Shown: positions 27,746 to 36,846, counted from the stretch's first letter. The stretch: DNA of 64,000 bases from Metabacillus litoralis (GCF_007994985.1 NZ_VOQF01000004.1:1-64000); one strand, 5' to 3'. The notes: generated from the sequence alone by a model not told the origin. A program made the numbers and translations.

Positions 27746-28621
27746 CTAATTCTTTATCTCTTCTTTGTTATAGAGATACCAGCCTTTACCTGTTTTCCTT
27801 CCTAAATGTCCTTGTTCTACCTTTTCCTCTATACACCTAGAAGGCTTATCTAATAGATCACCAGTTTCAGCGAAGCGTTGTTGCATCACATAATACCCAA
27901 CATCAATTCCTGATAAATCCATTAATTCAAAAGGTCCAATTGGATGATGCAATGCTTTTTTACAAATTAGATCAATATCCTTAAAATCTGCATAACCATT
28001 TTCATAAAGATAAACTGCTTCACGCTGCAGGGCACCAAGTATACGATTAGCTATAAACCCAGAGATTTCTTTTTGTAATAGAACAGCCGTACGATTCATT
28101 TTCTTACTTACATCCATTGTAAGTTGAACTGTTTTTTCTGATGTACTTTCACTCTTCACAACTTCAATACAATCCATAACAAGTGGTGGAAAGAAAAAGT
28201 GCATATTAATAACTTTATCAGGACGATTTGTCACTTCTGCAAGTAACGAATTGACAATTGTTGAGCTATTAGATGCTAAAATAGTAGTAGGCTTTGCATA
28301 TTTATCAAGTATTTTAAAGAGTTCCTGCTTTGCATCTAATTTCTCAACAATAGCTTCAATGATAAAATCAGCTTCAGAAGCTGATGTTTTTATGTTAGTA
28401 GAAAATGTAAGATTATTAAAAGACGCATCTTTAAATTCCTCTGTTATTTTGCCTTTAGCTACCCATCTTTCCATTAATGTTTGCAAATTAGATTTTGCTT
28501 TATCCAAAGCAACTTCATTTAAATCTTGCAATATTGTTTTAAATCCTGCCAAAGCAGATAACATCGCAATTTGATGTCCCATCTGTCCAGCACCTACAAC
28601 ACAAACTGTTTGAATTGACAT
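27746..28621 (-). CDS. 3-hydroxyacyl-CoA dehydrogenase
   Basis: A 291-residue NAD-dependent dehydrogenase of the 3-hydroxybutyryl-CoA dehydrogenase (HBD/FadB2) type. The Rossmann loop is VCVVGAGQMGHQIA at the N-terminus. The catalytic region has SNSSTI, NMHFFFPP (active His) and the C-terminal domain GFIANRIL and HHPIGPFELMDLSGID. It oxidises 3-hydroxyacyl-CoA to 3-oxoacyl-CoA. GGAGGG precedes the ATG. It is the first gene of the lower island operon, with a TetR-type operator directly upstream. No thiolase or enoyl-CoA hydratase is encoded in the island. Confidence 0.94.
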   Translation of the reverse strand: MSIQTVCVVGAGQMGHQIAMLSALAGFKTILQDLNEVALDKAKSNLQTLMERWVAKGKITEEFKDASFNNLTFSTNIKTSASEADFIIEAIVEKLDAKQELFKILDKYAKPTTILASNSSTIVNSLLAEVTNRPDKVINMHFFFPPLVMDCIEVVKSESTSEKTVQLTMDVSKKMNRTAVLLQKEISGFIANRILGALQREAVYLYENGYADFKDIDLICKKALHHPIGPFELMDLSGIDVGYYVMQQRFAETGDLLDKPSRCIEEKVEQGHLGRKTGKGWYLYNKEEIKN

Positions 28622-28633
28622 AAAAACCCTCCA

Positions 28634-28657
28634 TTTTAACTAACCAGTCAGTATGTT
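28634..28657. promoter_or_regulatory. TetR-type operator ahead of the 3-hydroxyacyl-CoA dehydrogenase operon
   Basis: The sequence TTTTAACTAACC-AGTCAGTATGTT is an imperfect palindrome and shares ACTAACC.GT..GTATGT with the site at 33127-33150. It lies 13 bases upstream of the start codon, between the operon and the TetR gene. Confidence 0.65.
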
Positions 28658-28755
28658 TTTTGTTTATTTTATTGAAATAATAGGAACATTAATAAAACTT
28701 TTATTTACCAAGAGTCAAGATTTCGATTTAATGAAAGCTTGACTCCTAAGTTCTT

Positions 28756-29322
28756 TTACTTTTCTAAACCCTCTAATAATACTTTAATAAAAACATCTGA
28801 AACCTCTTGATCTGTTCTACGTCCATTAGGATCGAACCAAAAGTAGCTCCAGTTGGTCATTCCTAGAATACTAAAAGTAACAATATCAGTTGGTAAATCA
28901 CCTCTAATTTCATTATTACTAATTCCTTCATCCAGAACTTTTTGAATATTAAGACGGAAATGATCACGTTTTGGAACAATAAGGGCGAGATGCTGTTCGT
29001 TTAGATTTCTCATTTCTCTAAAAAACACCTTTGCACTTAATCCTTCCTTCTTGATATCGTGGATGAGAAGATAAACAATTTTATATAATTTTTCTTTGCA
29101 ATTTATATTTTTATCACTAATAATTGCTTCCTGTTTACTTAACAATTCATCGATATACTTTAGATGAATATCCATCAAAAGTTGTTCTTTTGTTGTAAAG
29201 TAATAATAAAATGTTCCTTTTGTTACATTAAGAGCATCCACAATATCTTGTATGGATGTTTCTTTAAACCCTTTCGTTGCAAATAACTGGATGCTAAGCT
29301 CTCTTATCTTTTCTTTCATCAT
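28756..29322 (-). CDS. TetR-family regulator of the acyl-CoA island
   Basis: A 188-residue repressor. The N-terminal helix-turn-helix reads LFATKGFKETSIQDIVDALN and VTKGTFYYYFTTKEQLL, typical of TetR/AcrR. The C-terminal part is an all-helical ligand domain of the kind that binds acyl-CoA in FadR-like members. The gene sits between the two transcription units that carry matching palindromes, so it most likely represses both until an acyl-CoA binds. GAGAGG lies ahead of the ATG. Ligand and target assignment are inference. Confidence 0.9.
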   Translation of the reverse strand: MMKEKIRELSIQLFATKGFKETSIQDIVDALNVTKGTFYYYFTTKEQLLMDIHLKYIDELLSKQEAIISDKNINCKEKLYKIVYLLIHDIKKEGLSAKVFFREMRNLNEQHLALIVPKRDHFRLNIQKVLDEGISNNEIRGDLPTDIVTFSILGMTNWSYFWFDPNGRRTDQEVSDVFIKVLLEGLEK

Positions 29323-29427
29323 TGTTTTCCTCTCAATCTATTCTACTTTTATCAGATTATATCATAGTGATAAAAGGAAACAGATTTGAAAATTTGTTCG
29401 ATCTTCTCTTTTTTTCGGTAGTATCAT

Positions 29428-31047
29428 TTAGCTACCACTATTTAATACTTCTTCTCTTAAAGCACGTCGTAAAATCTTCCCTACATTTGTTTTTGGCAAT
29501 TCATTTCTAAATTCAATTTGTGTTGGAACTTTATATGAAGCTAAGTGTGCACGACAATAATCAATCATTTCTCCTGTTGTAACTGTTTTCTCTGATTTCA
29601 ATACAATAAATGCCTTGACTGTTTCTCCACGGTATTGATCAGGTACACCAATAACAACTGCTTCTTGAACACATGGATGTTCATATAAAATTTCTTCAAT
29701 GTCACGTGGGTAGATATTGTAACCGCTTGCAATTATCAGATCCTTCTTCCGATCTACAATCGATACATAACCATCTTCATCCATTCTGGCAATATCACCT
29801 GTAAATAACCAACCCTCGCGCAATGTAACAGCTGTTTCCTCTGGCATATTCCAATATCCCTTCATAACCTGAGGACCATTTATAATGATTTCTCCAAGCT
29901 CACCGACTGGTACCTCGATAGTACCTGTAGCCACATCGACAATTTTATAAGCTGTATTTGGTAGCCCTAATCCAACAGTTCCTGGTTTCCGATTTGCAAA
30001 CGCTGGATTACAATGTGTGACTGGTGATGCTTCTGAAAGACCGTATCCTTCTAATATTTTAGCACCTGTTTTGCGTTCAAATTCATTTAAAAGCTCAACA
30101 GGCATAGGTGCACTACCACTATTACAGATTCTAATAGAATCTATATGATAATCTTCAGCTTTTGGGTGGTTTGTGATGGCAACATACATCGTCGGTACAC
30201 CTGGGAATATTGTTGGCTGTTCACGTTTAATTGTTTGTAATACTTCCTCAAGATCAAACCTAGGAAGCATAATCATTGAATTCCCAAAAAGAATCGTTAA
30301 GTTCATACAACTGGACATACCAAAAACATGGAAAAGAGGAATAACAGTTAAGCATTTTTCTTTTCCTGCTTGAATTTCATTTTTGAAAAATTCACCTGAT
30401 TGATATGCATTTGCCACAATATTTCGATGTGAAAGCATTGCCCCTTTGGAACGTCCAGTTGTTCCACCCGTATATTGTAAAACTGCGATATCATCTTCTG
30501 GCTTAATCTCAATAGGTAAAACCTGACCGTTTTGTTTGCCTAGAAAACTCTCGAATGTATAATCTTCTACTTGAGCTGCCTCAGAAGGTTCGAGACTTAC
30601 TGTGATGATATTTTTCAAATTTGTTTTAAGCTGTACTGCCTTAACTAGCGGATAAAATGCATTGAAAACGATAATCGTTTCTGCACCTGAATCATTAAGG
30701 ATATATTCTAACTCTCTTTCAACTAGCATTGGATTGATTTGTGTCACAATTGCACCTGCTGATAAAGCACCATAATAAGACACAACATATTGAGGACAGT
30801 TTGGTAGCATAATTGCTACTCGATCACCTTTTTGTACATTTGACTGCTGCAGCGAGGAAGTAAATGCATAAACCATTTTTGCTAGTTCATTATAAGTAAA
30901 GGTTTTACCATAAAAGGAGATCGCTTCATGATTACCATATGTTCGTACAGTTTGTTGAAGCATTTCAGGAACAGATAGTAGAGGTATATCTATTTCATTT
31001 GGTATTGAATCAGGATATTTTGAAAACCACTTTTTCATATTTTCCAT
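29428..31047 (-). CDS. Long-chain acyl-CoA ligase (AMP-binding family)
   Basis: A 539-residue ANL-superfamily enzyme that activates a fatty acid to acyl-CoA with ATP. Signature motifs are YTGGTTGRSKGAM (P-loop), GYGLSEASP, LFTGDIARMDEDGY, the hinge DRKKDLIIASGYNIYP and the C-terminal lysine in PKTNVGKILRR. It resembles B. subtilis LcfA/YngI. The ATG at 31047 and the GTG three bases before it both follow AAGGAGG. It is in the upper island operon behind the SDR and ACAD11-like genes. The actual chain length or hydroxylation of the substrate cannot be read off. Confidence 0.93.
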   Translation of the reverse strand: MENMKKWFSKYPDSIPNEIDIPLLSVPEMLQQTVRTYGNHEAISFYGKTFTYNELAKMVYAFTSSLQQSNVQKGDRVAIMLPNCPQYVVSYYGALSAGAIVTQINPMLVERELEYILNDSGAETIIVFNAFYPLVKAVQLKTNLKNIITVSLEPSEAAQVEDYTFESFLGKQNGQVLPIEIKPEDDIAVLQYTGGTTGRSKGAMLSHRNIVANAYQSGEFFKNEIQAGKEKCLTVIPLFHVFGMSSCMNLTILFGNSMIMLPRFDLEEVLQTIKREQPTIFPGVPTMYVAITNHPKAEDYHIDSIRICNSGSAPMPVELLNEFERKTGAKILEGYGLSEASPVTHCNPAFANRKPGTVGLGLPNTAYKIVDVATGTIEVPVGELGEIIINGPQVMKGYWNMPEETAVTLREGWLFTGDIARMDEDGYVSIVDRKKDLIIASGYNIYPRDIEEILYEHPCVQEAVVIGVPDQYRGETVKAFIVLKSEKTVTTGEMIDYCRAHLASYKVPTQIEFRNELPKTNVGKILRRALREEVLNSGS

Positions 31048-31099
31048 CACATTTTTCCTCCTTAAAACTATTTAACTAATAAACTAGCTTTTCATCGCA

Positions 31100-31876
31100 T
31101 CACATAATATGCATTCCACCATCTACAACTAATACATCACCAGTTATATAATCTGAAGCTGCTGTGGCTAAAAAAACAGCTGCACCTTTTAAATCTTGAT
31201 TAGACCCGTAACGTTTCAGTGGGGTTCGATTCATAAAATAATCATTACCATTTTCGATGATTGCCTTTGACATTTTTGTAGGAAAAAAACCCGGTGCAAT
31301 AGAATTCACATTAATATTATACCTACCCCATTTTGCAGCTAAATCCTTTGTGAAAGTAATAACAGCTCCTTTACTTGTGTTATAACCAATCGTGTCCATA
31401 AACATTGGGTCAGTTCCACCTAAACCGGCTATAGACGAAATGTTGATAATTTTTCCGCTACCTTGATTAATCATATGCTTACCAACTTCTTGACTCATTA
31501 AAAAAGTACCAGTTACATTCACGTTCATTACCTTTTCCCATGCTGCAATCGGCATATCTACAGCAGGAGATCCCCAGGTTGCACCACTGTTATTAACTAA
31601 AATATCAATTCTCCCAAACTTATTTATCGTTTCTTCAACTACATTTTTTATGTCCTCTTGACTTGTTACATCACACTTTAAACCGATTGCTTCTCCTACA
31701 CCGCTTTCTGATAGGCGACTTGCTACTACATCACACGCCTCTTTCTTTCTGGAACATAGAACGATATTAGCCCCAGCTTCTGCTAAACCTTCTGCGATTT
31801 GTTCACCTAACCCTCTACCACCTCCCGTAACAATGGCTGTTTTTCCAGTTAAATCAAATAAATCTTTAATATGCAT
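31100..31876 (-). CDS. Short-chain dehydrogenase/reductase
   Basis: A 258-residue classical SDR. It has the cofactor motif TGGGRGLGEQIA, NNSGATW, the catalytic serine in INISSIAG and the YNTSKGAV tetrad (Tyr and Lys). The C-terminus VVDGGMHIM is typical of FabG-like oxidoreductases. It probably oxidises or reduces a hydroxy/oxo acyl-CoA in the island's pathway. Its ATG overlaps the stop codon of the ACAD11-like gene in the sequence TAATG, with GGAGGG inside the upstream gene, so the two are translationally coupled. Confidence 0.92.
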   Translation of the reverse strand: MHIKDLFDLTGKTAIVTGGGRGLGEQIAEGLAEAGANIVLCSRKKEACDVVASRLSESGVGEAIGLKCDVTSQEDIKNVVEETINKFGRIDILVNNSGATWGSPAVDMPIAAWEKVMNVNVTGTFLMSQEVGKHMINQGSGKIINISSIAGLGGTDPMFMDTIGYNTSKGAVITFTKDLAAKWGRYNINVNSIAPGFFPTKMSKAIIENGNDYFMNRTPLKRYGSNQDLKGAAVFLATAASDYITGDVLVVDGGMHIM

Positions 31877-33108
31877 TATTTTCCCTCCTGCACAAATGTT
31901 TTTGAATGTTTTTTAAACTCTAATTTAGCTACCTGTGCTCGGTGTACTTCATCAGGTCCATCTGCAATTCTTAGAGTTCGAGCATTAGCCCATTGTGCTG
32001 CTAGAGGGAAATCATCACTAACACCTGCACCACCAAAACCTTGTATTGCACGATCTAAAACTTTTAAAGCCATTGATGGAGCGACAACCTTAATCATCGC
32101 AATCTCCGACCTTGCTTTCTTGTTTCCAACCGTGTCCATCATGTATGCTGCTTTTAAAGTTAACAATCTAGCCTGCTCAATTTCTATTCTTGAATCTGCA
32201 ATCCACTCATTTATAACTCCCTGCTGAGAAAGTGTTCTACCAAAAGCTTCGCGCGCATGAACGCGCTTACATAATAATTCAAGAGCACGTTCTGCAGCTC
32301 CAATTAACCGCATGCAATGATGTATTCTTCCTGGGCCTAATCTTCCTTGGGCAATTGCAAAACCTTTTCCTTCTCCTAAAATCATATTTGAGACAGGAAC
32401 ACGAACAGAATCAAATGTGATTTCAGCATGACCATGTGGTGCATGGTCGTAGCCAAAAACCGGAAGCATTCTTTCGATCTTTACACCAGGTGTATCAAGA
32501 GGTACCAAGATCATTGATTGTTGTTCATGCTTTGGAGAATCGGGATTTGATTTACCCATAACAATCGCAATTTTACACCTCGGATCACCAGCACCAGATG
32601 ACCACCATTTCGTTCCATTAATAATGTAATGTTTACCGTCTTTCTTAATTGTAGCATTGATATTTGTTGCATCTGCAGAGGCTACATCAGGTTCTGTCAT
32701 TGAAAAACATGAACGTATGTCACCCTCTAATAAAGGTCTTAACCATTGTTGCTTTTGATCTTCTGTACCATATCTCTCAAGTACTTCCATGTTACCGGTA
32801 TCAGGTGCATTACAATTAAATACCTCTGGAGCAATTAGAGAACGACCCATTATTTCACAAAGTGGTGCATATTCTATGTTTGATAAACCTGCACCATACT
32901 CACTGTTTGGCAAAAATAAATTCCATAAACCTTCAGCCTTTGCTTTAGATTTTAACTGTTCAATAATTGGTGGGACATTGCTCCATCTAGATTTCTGTTG
33001 CTTTAGTTGCTGCTCAAACAAATATTCACTTGGATAAATATATTCATCCATAAATGAATGTATTCTCTCTTGAAGATCAATTACCTTCTTTGAATAGGAA
33101 AAATTCAA
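31876..33108 (-). CDS. ACAD11-like acyl-CoA dehydrogenase
   Basis: A 410-residue flavoprotein that matches the dehydrogenase half of mammalian ACAD11 very closely: [64 protein letters not shown] and [15 protein letters not shown]. At the general-base position it has Asp383 in [11 protein letters not shown], where ordinary ACADs have Glu in EGTNEI. In ACAD10/11 this branch acts on 4-phospho-hydroxyacyl-CoA. It starts at TTG after GAGGG. A TetR-type palindrome lies just upstream, making it the first gene of the upper island operon. Confidence 0.92.
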   Translation of the reverse strand: MNFSYSKKVIDLQERIHSFMDEYIYPSEYLFEQQLKQQKSRWSNVPPIIEQLKSKAKAEGLWNLFLPNSEYGAGLSNIEYAPLCEIMGRSLIAPEVFNCNAPDTGNMEVLERYGTEDQKQQWLRPLLEGDIRSCFSMTEPDVASADATNINATIKKDGKHYIINGTKWWSSGAGDPRCKIAIVMGKSNPDSPKHEQQSMILVPLDTPGVKIERMLPVFGYDHAPHGHAEITFDSVRVPVSNMILGEGKGFAIAQGRLGPGRIHHCMRLIGAAERALELLCKRVHAREAFGRTLSQQGVINEWIADSRIEIEQARLLTLKAAYMMDTVGNKKARSEIAMIKVVAPSMALKVLDRAIQGFGGAGVSDDFPLAAQWANARTLRIADGPDEVHRAQVAKLEFKKHSKTFVQEGK

Positions 33109-33126
33109 TTACCCTCACTTCCTTCC

Positions 33127-33150
33127 ACTACTTACTAACCGGTTGGTATG
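33127..33150. promoter_or_regulatory. TetR-type operator ahead of the ACAD11-like operon
   Basis: TACTTACTAACC-GGTTGGTATGTA is a near-perfect palindrome centred on CC/GG, about 20 bases before the start codon. It shares its core with the site at 28634-28657. It has the size and shape of a TetR/FadR operator. Confidence 0.75.
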
Positions 33151-33234
33151 TAACTATCATATTATGAAAATAGATAACTATTCAACTATTATTTTCAATA
33201 TTATTCAATTAATTAAATGATTATAGATTAAGAA

Positions 33235-33583
33235 GAGGCTGGGACATAAGTATTTAAGCTAATGATAAACCCGAAATATTAGGAGATATTTCAATTAATT
33301 ATTCGCCTAATATTTCGGGTTTTTATTTGCTGTCTTCAATTAGATTTTTTGAATTTGTATACTATTTTTAAGAACTAGTGGAATGGAGCGGAAGACATTT
33401 GACTCCTGCGGGTGCAGAGGAAAGGCTAAGACCCCAAAGGCGCGCAGCTTACGAGGAGGCTTAGCTTCCTCCCCGGTGAATCTTATGTCTGCAGCGCAAT
33501 GGAACGAACTTGTTTCTTTCAACTTAACTGAATTTAGATTTATTCGTCTTTTTGTATGATATCTTTAATTATGTCCCAGCTTC
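33235..33583 (+). repeat. Repeat element family B, copy 2 (about 349 bp)
   Basis: It begins GAGGCTGGGACATAA and ends TTATGTCCCAGCTTC, again an inverted pair. It is collinear with copy 1 and has the same orientation. The core includes GCGCAGCTTACGAGGAGGCT, which is also found, inverted, in the family C element at 41275-41506. The hairpin at 33266-33325 (AAACCCGAAATATTAGG with CCTAATATTTCGGGTTTTT) is a perfect terminator stem. Confidence 0.88.
33266..33325. terminator. Terminator hairpin inside family B copy 2
   Basis: AAACCCGAAATATTAGG pairs perfectly with CCTAATATTTCGGGTTT and has T runs on both strands. It insulates the island's upper operon from the pbpH side. Confidence 0.75.
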
Positions 33584-33584
33584 T

Positions 33585-33761
33585 TTAACCTTTATATTCC
33601 CCATTATTTTTCGGAGCTTTTTCTTTCTTTGCTTTATCTTTATGAATTTTATTTGTGTCAGTACTTCCTACTTCATGACTAAATTCAGAATCAATTACAC
33701 TCGAATCAAAGCCTTTTTTGTTTTTTTGCTGTGGATCATTTTTCTTTGTACGCTTTGCCAT
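33585..33761 (-). CDS. Small basic hydrophilic protein, 58 residues
   Basis: MAKRTKKNDPQQKNKKGFDS opens a 58-residue protein with a lysine-rich start and end and an acidic middle (SSVIDSEFSHEVGSTD). It has no cysteine or hydrophobic segment. TAAGGAG lies 9 bases before the ATG, a good site, so I consider it a real gene. Its stop codon falls at the very edge of repeat B copy 2, so the C-terminus may have been trimmed or supplied by that element. The composition recalls minor spore or stress proteins; the family is unknown to me. Confidence 0.65.
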   Translation of the reverse strand: MAKRTKKNDPQQKNKKGFDSSVIDSEFSHEVGSTDTNKIHKDKAKKEKAPKNNGEYKG

Positions 33762-33893
33762 GTTTCAGCACTCCTTATTATTTGCTCTCGATTTTGTTGA
33801 TCATTTCGTTTGTCCAATAGACGTTGTGGCAAAAAATCATAATTCCACCTGCTTATTATTTCAATAGTAGTAATTTTTAATCCTGAAAAGATA

Positions 33894-33925
33894 AAAAAAG
33901 AAGAAGAGATCACTTCTCTTCTTCC
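33894..33925 (-). terminator. Terminator of the pbpH-like gene
   Basis: On the minus strand GAAGAGAAGTGATCTCTTCTTC forms a hairpin followed by TTTTTTT. It overlaps the stop codon of the penicillin-binding protein gene. Confidence 0.75.
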
Positions 33926-35997
33926 TTCTTTGTATATTCAATTTCTGTTGTTGTCACATATTTCTTTTGAAGTTTAATGTATGCTTCCACAATACGGTTT
34001 GTAATAGTTTTATTTACAGGGTCGTCATCATTACTTGCCCATGGCACAACAACACTGAAAGCTACCTCTGGATTGTCTGATGGATAGTAACCAACGAAAT
34101 TCAGGTTATTTGTTTCTCTACCCCAATACTCACGTTTTGGTCCATAATACAATGTTTGTGATGTTCCTGTTTTTCCTGCAACATCGTATTTAATACTTTT
34201 TCCAGTACCAGAAGTAACAACAAGCTTAAAACCTTTTTGAACTTGTGCAATTTGCTCTGGTGTATTATTTACCCTATTCAGGACATTTGGCGCTTTATCA
34301 ACAACGATTGGACCTAATTCAGCTTCTTCAACAGGTGCATGAATACTCGTAACAATACGTGGTTGAACACGAGAGCCTCCATTCGCAATAACTGATACAT
34401 ATTGTGCTAATTGAAGCGGTGTATACGTATCAAATTGACCAATTGAAATATCTAATAATTTACCAGGGTTATCTGGGGTACTCATCAATCCTGATGATTC
34501 TTGTGGTAAATCCACTCCTGTTGGAACACCTAAGCCAAATTGTGCAAAATAATTGCGTAATGTTTGAAAATCCTCTAAAGATGCATTTAGAGGCCCATTT
34601 GGCACATAATCCACATCAGCAATTCTCATAGCAACAAAAAACATATAAACATTAGACGAAAGTTTTAATGCACTTAAGTCAGTCATGTCATTTAAAGTTC
34701 TATAAGAACTTTTTGGTGGTGTTCCTTTGAAGTACAATGTACGATCTCTGTAATATTGATTAAGGGGCATCCCGTCTTGATACCCTGCTAGTACTGTCGC
34801 ACCTTTCACAGTAGATCCTGCTTCATATTGTGTAGCAAACGTTCCATAAGCAAAATCTAACATGTCACCAGATCTATCTTTAGGATTTAATTGCTTACCA
34901 ACCATCGATAATACATCACCTTGATACGGGTCCATCATGACAACAAATGCACGATCCAATAAATGGTGACCAGCACTTGCTTTTCTTAATTCTTCTTCAA
35001 CAATTTTTTCCACTTCCATCTGTAATTCCATATCAAATGAGAGCTTTAAATCATATCCTCTTTGACCTTCATCAATTACTTTTTGTGTAACTATATTTCC
35101 GCTTTTATCAGAAACATACTCTACCTTAGCTTTACGAGGATTTAAATAATCTTCATATTCATATTCAAGATAGCTTTTGCCTACTCGTTCATTTCGTGCA
35201 TATCCTCTTGCTGTATAATAATCTGCACGAGATTCAAGTATACCTTGTTCAGGTGAAGTTACTCCTCCAAAAATCGTTGAGAGATAGTCACCGTAAGGAT
35301 TTTCACGGTCCCAATCTGTTATAACATCAACTCCTGGAAGCTGCTCTAGGTTTTCCGCTACACTTGATACTTCCTTATCTGTTAAATTTAATGATTTCAC
35401 AACCTGTGGTTCATACTGATAGCCAGAAGAAAAGCGAGTGTACATGTATGCAAGCTCTAGTTCTTCGTGATTTGCTTTTATAGCTTCAACTACATTTTCA
35501 GATACACGTTCTACTTGTAACTTATACGTCTCAGAGGGCTTTAGAGTTAATTCCTCTTCTGATAGTAAAGCTTTTGCTTCTTCAGGGTTTGCTGCCAGCC
35601 AATAATCTCGTAAATCTCTATCTTTTAGTTCTTCTATTAAAAATTTCTGGTCATAGCTGATAAATTGTGAAAGATTTTTTGCCGTATCGAGTTTATCTTT
35701 TGTTTTCGTTGTTTTGTCTACAGTGTAAGTGATCGCTGGTACACTTTTATTATCAACAACCACTCGATCATAACGATCATACATTTTCCCACGAGGTGCT
35801 GGTAAACGTGCATAATCTGATTCTGTTCTGGAAACCTCTTTAGAGAATTCTTCTCCTTGTACAATTTGAACAACACCTAAACGAACAACAAGTGCAACAA
35901 ATAATATAAACACTAGAAAAAAGAAAACATTAATCCGAACATATCTAGATTTTCTTAATTTCCGCTGCTCTGATGCATTTGTATTTTGATCTGTCAA
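33910..35997 (-). CDS. pbpH: Class B penicillin-binding protein (PbpH/PbpA type)
   Basis: A 695-residue monofunctional transpeptidase for rod-shaped wall growth. A cytoplasmic start and one membrane anchor (residues 22-45) precede the dimerisation domain (PAPRGKMYDRYDRVVV) and the transpeptidase domain. The active Ser395 is in AGSTVKGA, the SxN triad is SSNVYMF and the third motif is AGKTGTSQT. The TTG start lies 7 bases after GGAGG. Position between ykwC and kinA equivalents supports pbpH. B. subtilis PbpH and PbpA overlap in function, so the exact paralogue is less certain than the class. Confidence 0.9.
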   Translation of the reverse strand: MTDQNTNASEQRKLRKSRYVRINVFFFLVFILFVALVVRLGVVQIVQGEEFSKEVSRTESDYARLPAPRGKMYDRYDRVVVDNKSVPAITYTVDKTTKTKDKLDTAKNLSQFISYDQKFLIEELKDRDLRDYWLAANPEEAKALLSEEELTLKPSETYKLQVERVSENVVEAIKANHEELELAYMYTRFSSGYQYEPQVVKSLNLTDKEVSSVAENLEQLPGVDVITDWDRENPYGDYLSTIFGGVTSPEQGILESRADYYTARGYARNERVGKSYLEYEYEDYLNPRKAKVEYVSDKSGNIVTQKVIDEGQRGYDLKLSFDMELQMEVEKIVEEELRKASAGHHLLDRAFVVMMDPYQGDVLSMVGKQLNPKDRSGDMLDFAYGTFATQYEAGSTVKGATVLAGYQDGMPLNQYYRDRTLYFKGTPPKSSYRTLNDMTDLSALKLSSNVYMFFVAMRIADVDYVPNGPLNASLEDFQTLRNYFAQFGLGVPTGVDLPQESSGLMSTPDNPGKLLDISIGQFDTYTPLQLAQYVSVIANGGSRVQPRIVTSIHAPVEEAELGPIVVDKAPNVLNRVNNTPEQIAQVQKGFKLVVTSGTGKSIKYDVAGKTGTSQTLYYGPKREYWGRETNNLNFVGYYPSDNPEVAFSVVVPWASNDDDPVNKTITNRIVEAYIKLQKKYVTTTEIEYTKKEEEK

Positions 35998-36298
35998 CGT
36001 TGATCCTCCTCTAAAATATTTATAGGTAATAGAGCTGCTTTAGTTCTTGTTTTCTTTCTTTTAAGAGTACGAAAAACACAGTTCTATATTTAGTATAGTG
36101 GTATCTTGGTAACGCGTATTTGATCAACCACTGTTATCTTTGCTTCAATAGTGTAATGTAACAACATTCCATAAAAAGAACCCTTAATATTGATTATTAT
36201 TTAGGTTTACTCTTTATTTTATCATAACCTTCGTGAAGATATCGTGTACATTATGAATTAAATGTGAAACAAACATATAAGCTGCTCTTTTTTACAAT
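35998..36298. other. Promoter region of pbpH
   Basis: Some 300 AT-rich bases between pbpH and the GNAT gene's terminator. No gene or strong hairpin is visible; it should contain the pbpH promoter. Confidence 0.4.
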
Positions 36299-36335
36299 AC
36301 AAAAAACAATGCAATTAGATTACATTGTTTTTTGT
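36299..36335 (-). terminator. Terminator of the ykwC-GNAT unit
   Basis: ACAAAAAACAATG pairs with CATTGTTTTTTGT across an 11-base loop, 50 bases beyond the GNAT stop codon on the minus strand. Confidence 0.85.
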
Positions 36336-36384
36336 CATAATATTAGACGATTTCATCAGTACGAAAGTTTCAAATTTCACTATA

Positions 36385-36846
36385 TTATCCTATTATTTTT
36401 TTTAGCATAACCATATCTAGACACGGGATACCATTTTCAACAATCGAGCCAGCGTAATTTTCCAAAAAATAATTCTTTTTTACATAGTCAATCCGAAAAC
36501 CACATTTTTGATAAAGGGCTAATTGATTAATACTTGAATTACCTGTCCCAACAATAACAGATTGTTTACCTTTTTTCCTAGAATAATCACAAGCAGAGGT
36601 AATAAGTTGTTTTGCCAAGCCTTTACCTCTGTACTTTTCTTTAATAGCTAAATTTACGATCTCATTTTCATATTGACTTGCTTCAGTTATGATCATAACA
36701 CCTATGATATCTTCTTTATACACCACCACAAAGCAGCTACCTTCCAAAAGGTAGTTATCTACCATTTCCTTTGAAGGATCTGCTTCTAACAGTAGCTTGT
36801 ATGGAACATGATCATTATTCAATAAAGATCTTATTATGATTTCCAT
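36385..36846 (-). CDS. GNAT-family N-acetyltransferase
   Basis: A 153-residue GNAT fold protein. EIVNLAIKEKYRGKGLAKQL is the acetyl-CoA loop (R/Q-x-x-G-x-G/A type), and NQLALYQKCGFRID is the C-terminal motif. The substrate is unknown; an amine of a small molecule or protein N-terminus is possible. The gene overlaps the end of ykwC by 13 bases and has no strong ribosome binding site, so it depends on translational coupling. Confidence 0.88.
   Translation of the reverse strand: MEIIIRSLLNNDHVPYKLLLEADPSKEMVDNYLLEGSCFVVVYKEDIIGVMIITEASQYENEIVNLAIKEKYRGKGLAKQLITSACDYSRKKGKQSVIVGTGNSSINQLALYQKCGFRIDYVKKNYFLENYAGSIVENGIPCLDMVMLKKIIG

Noticed and set aside
33552-33800. 82-codon plus-strand frame next to repeat B copy 2
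   Set aside because: It is antisense to the 58-residue ORF, which has a proper ribosome binding site; this one has none.
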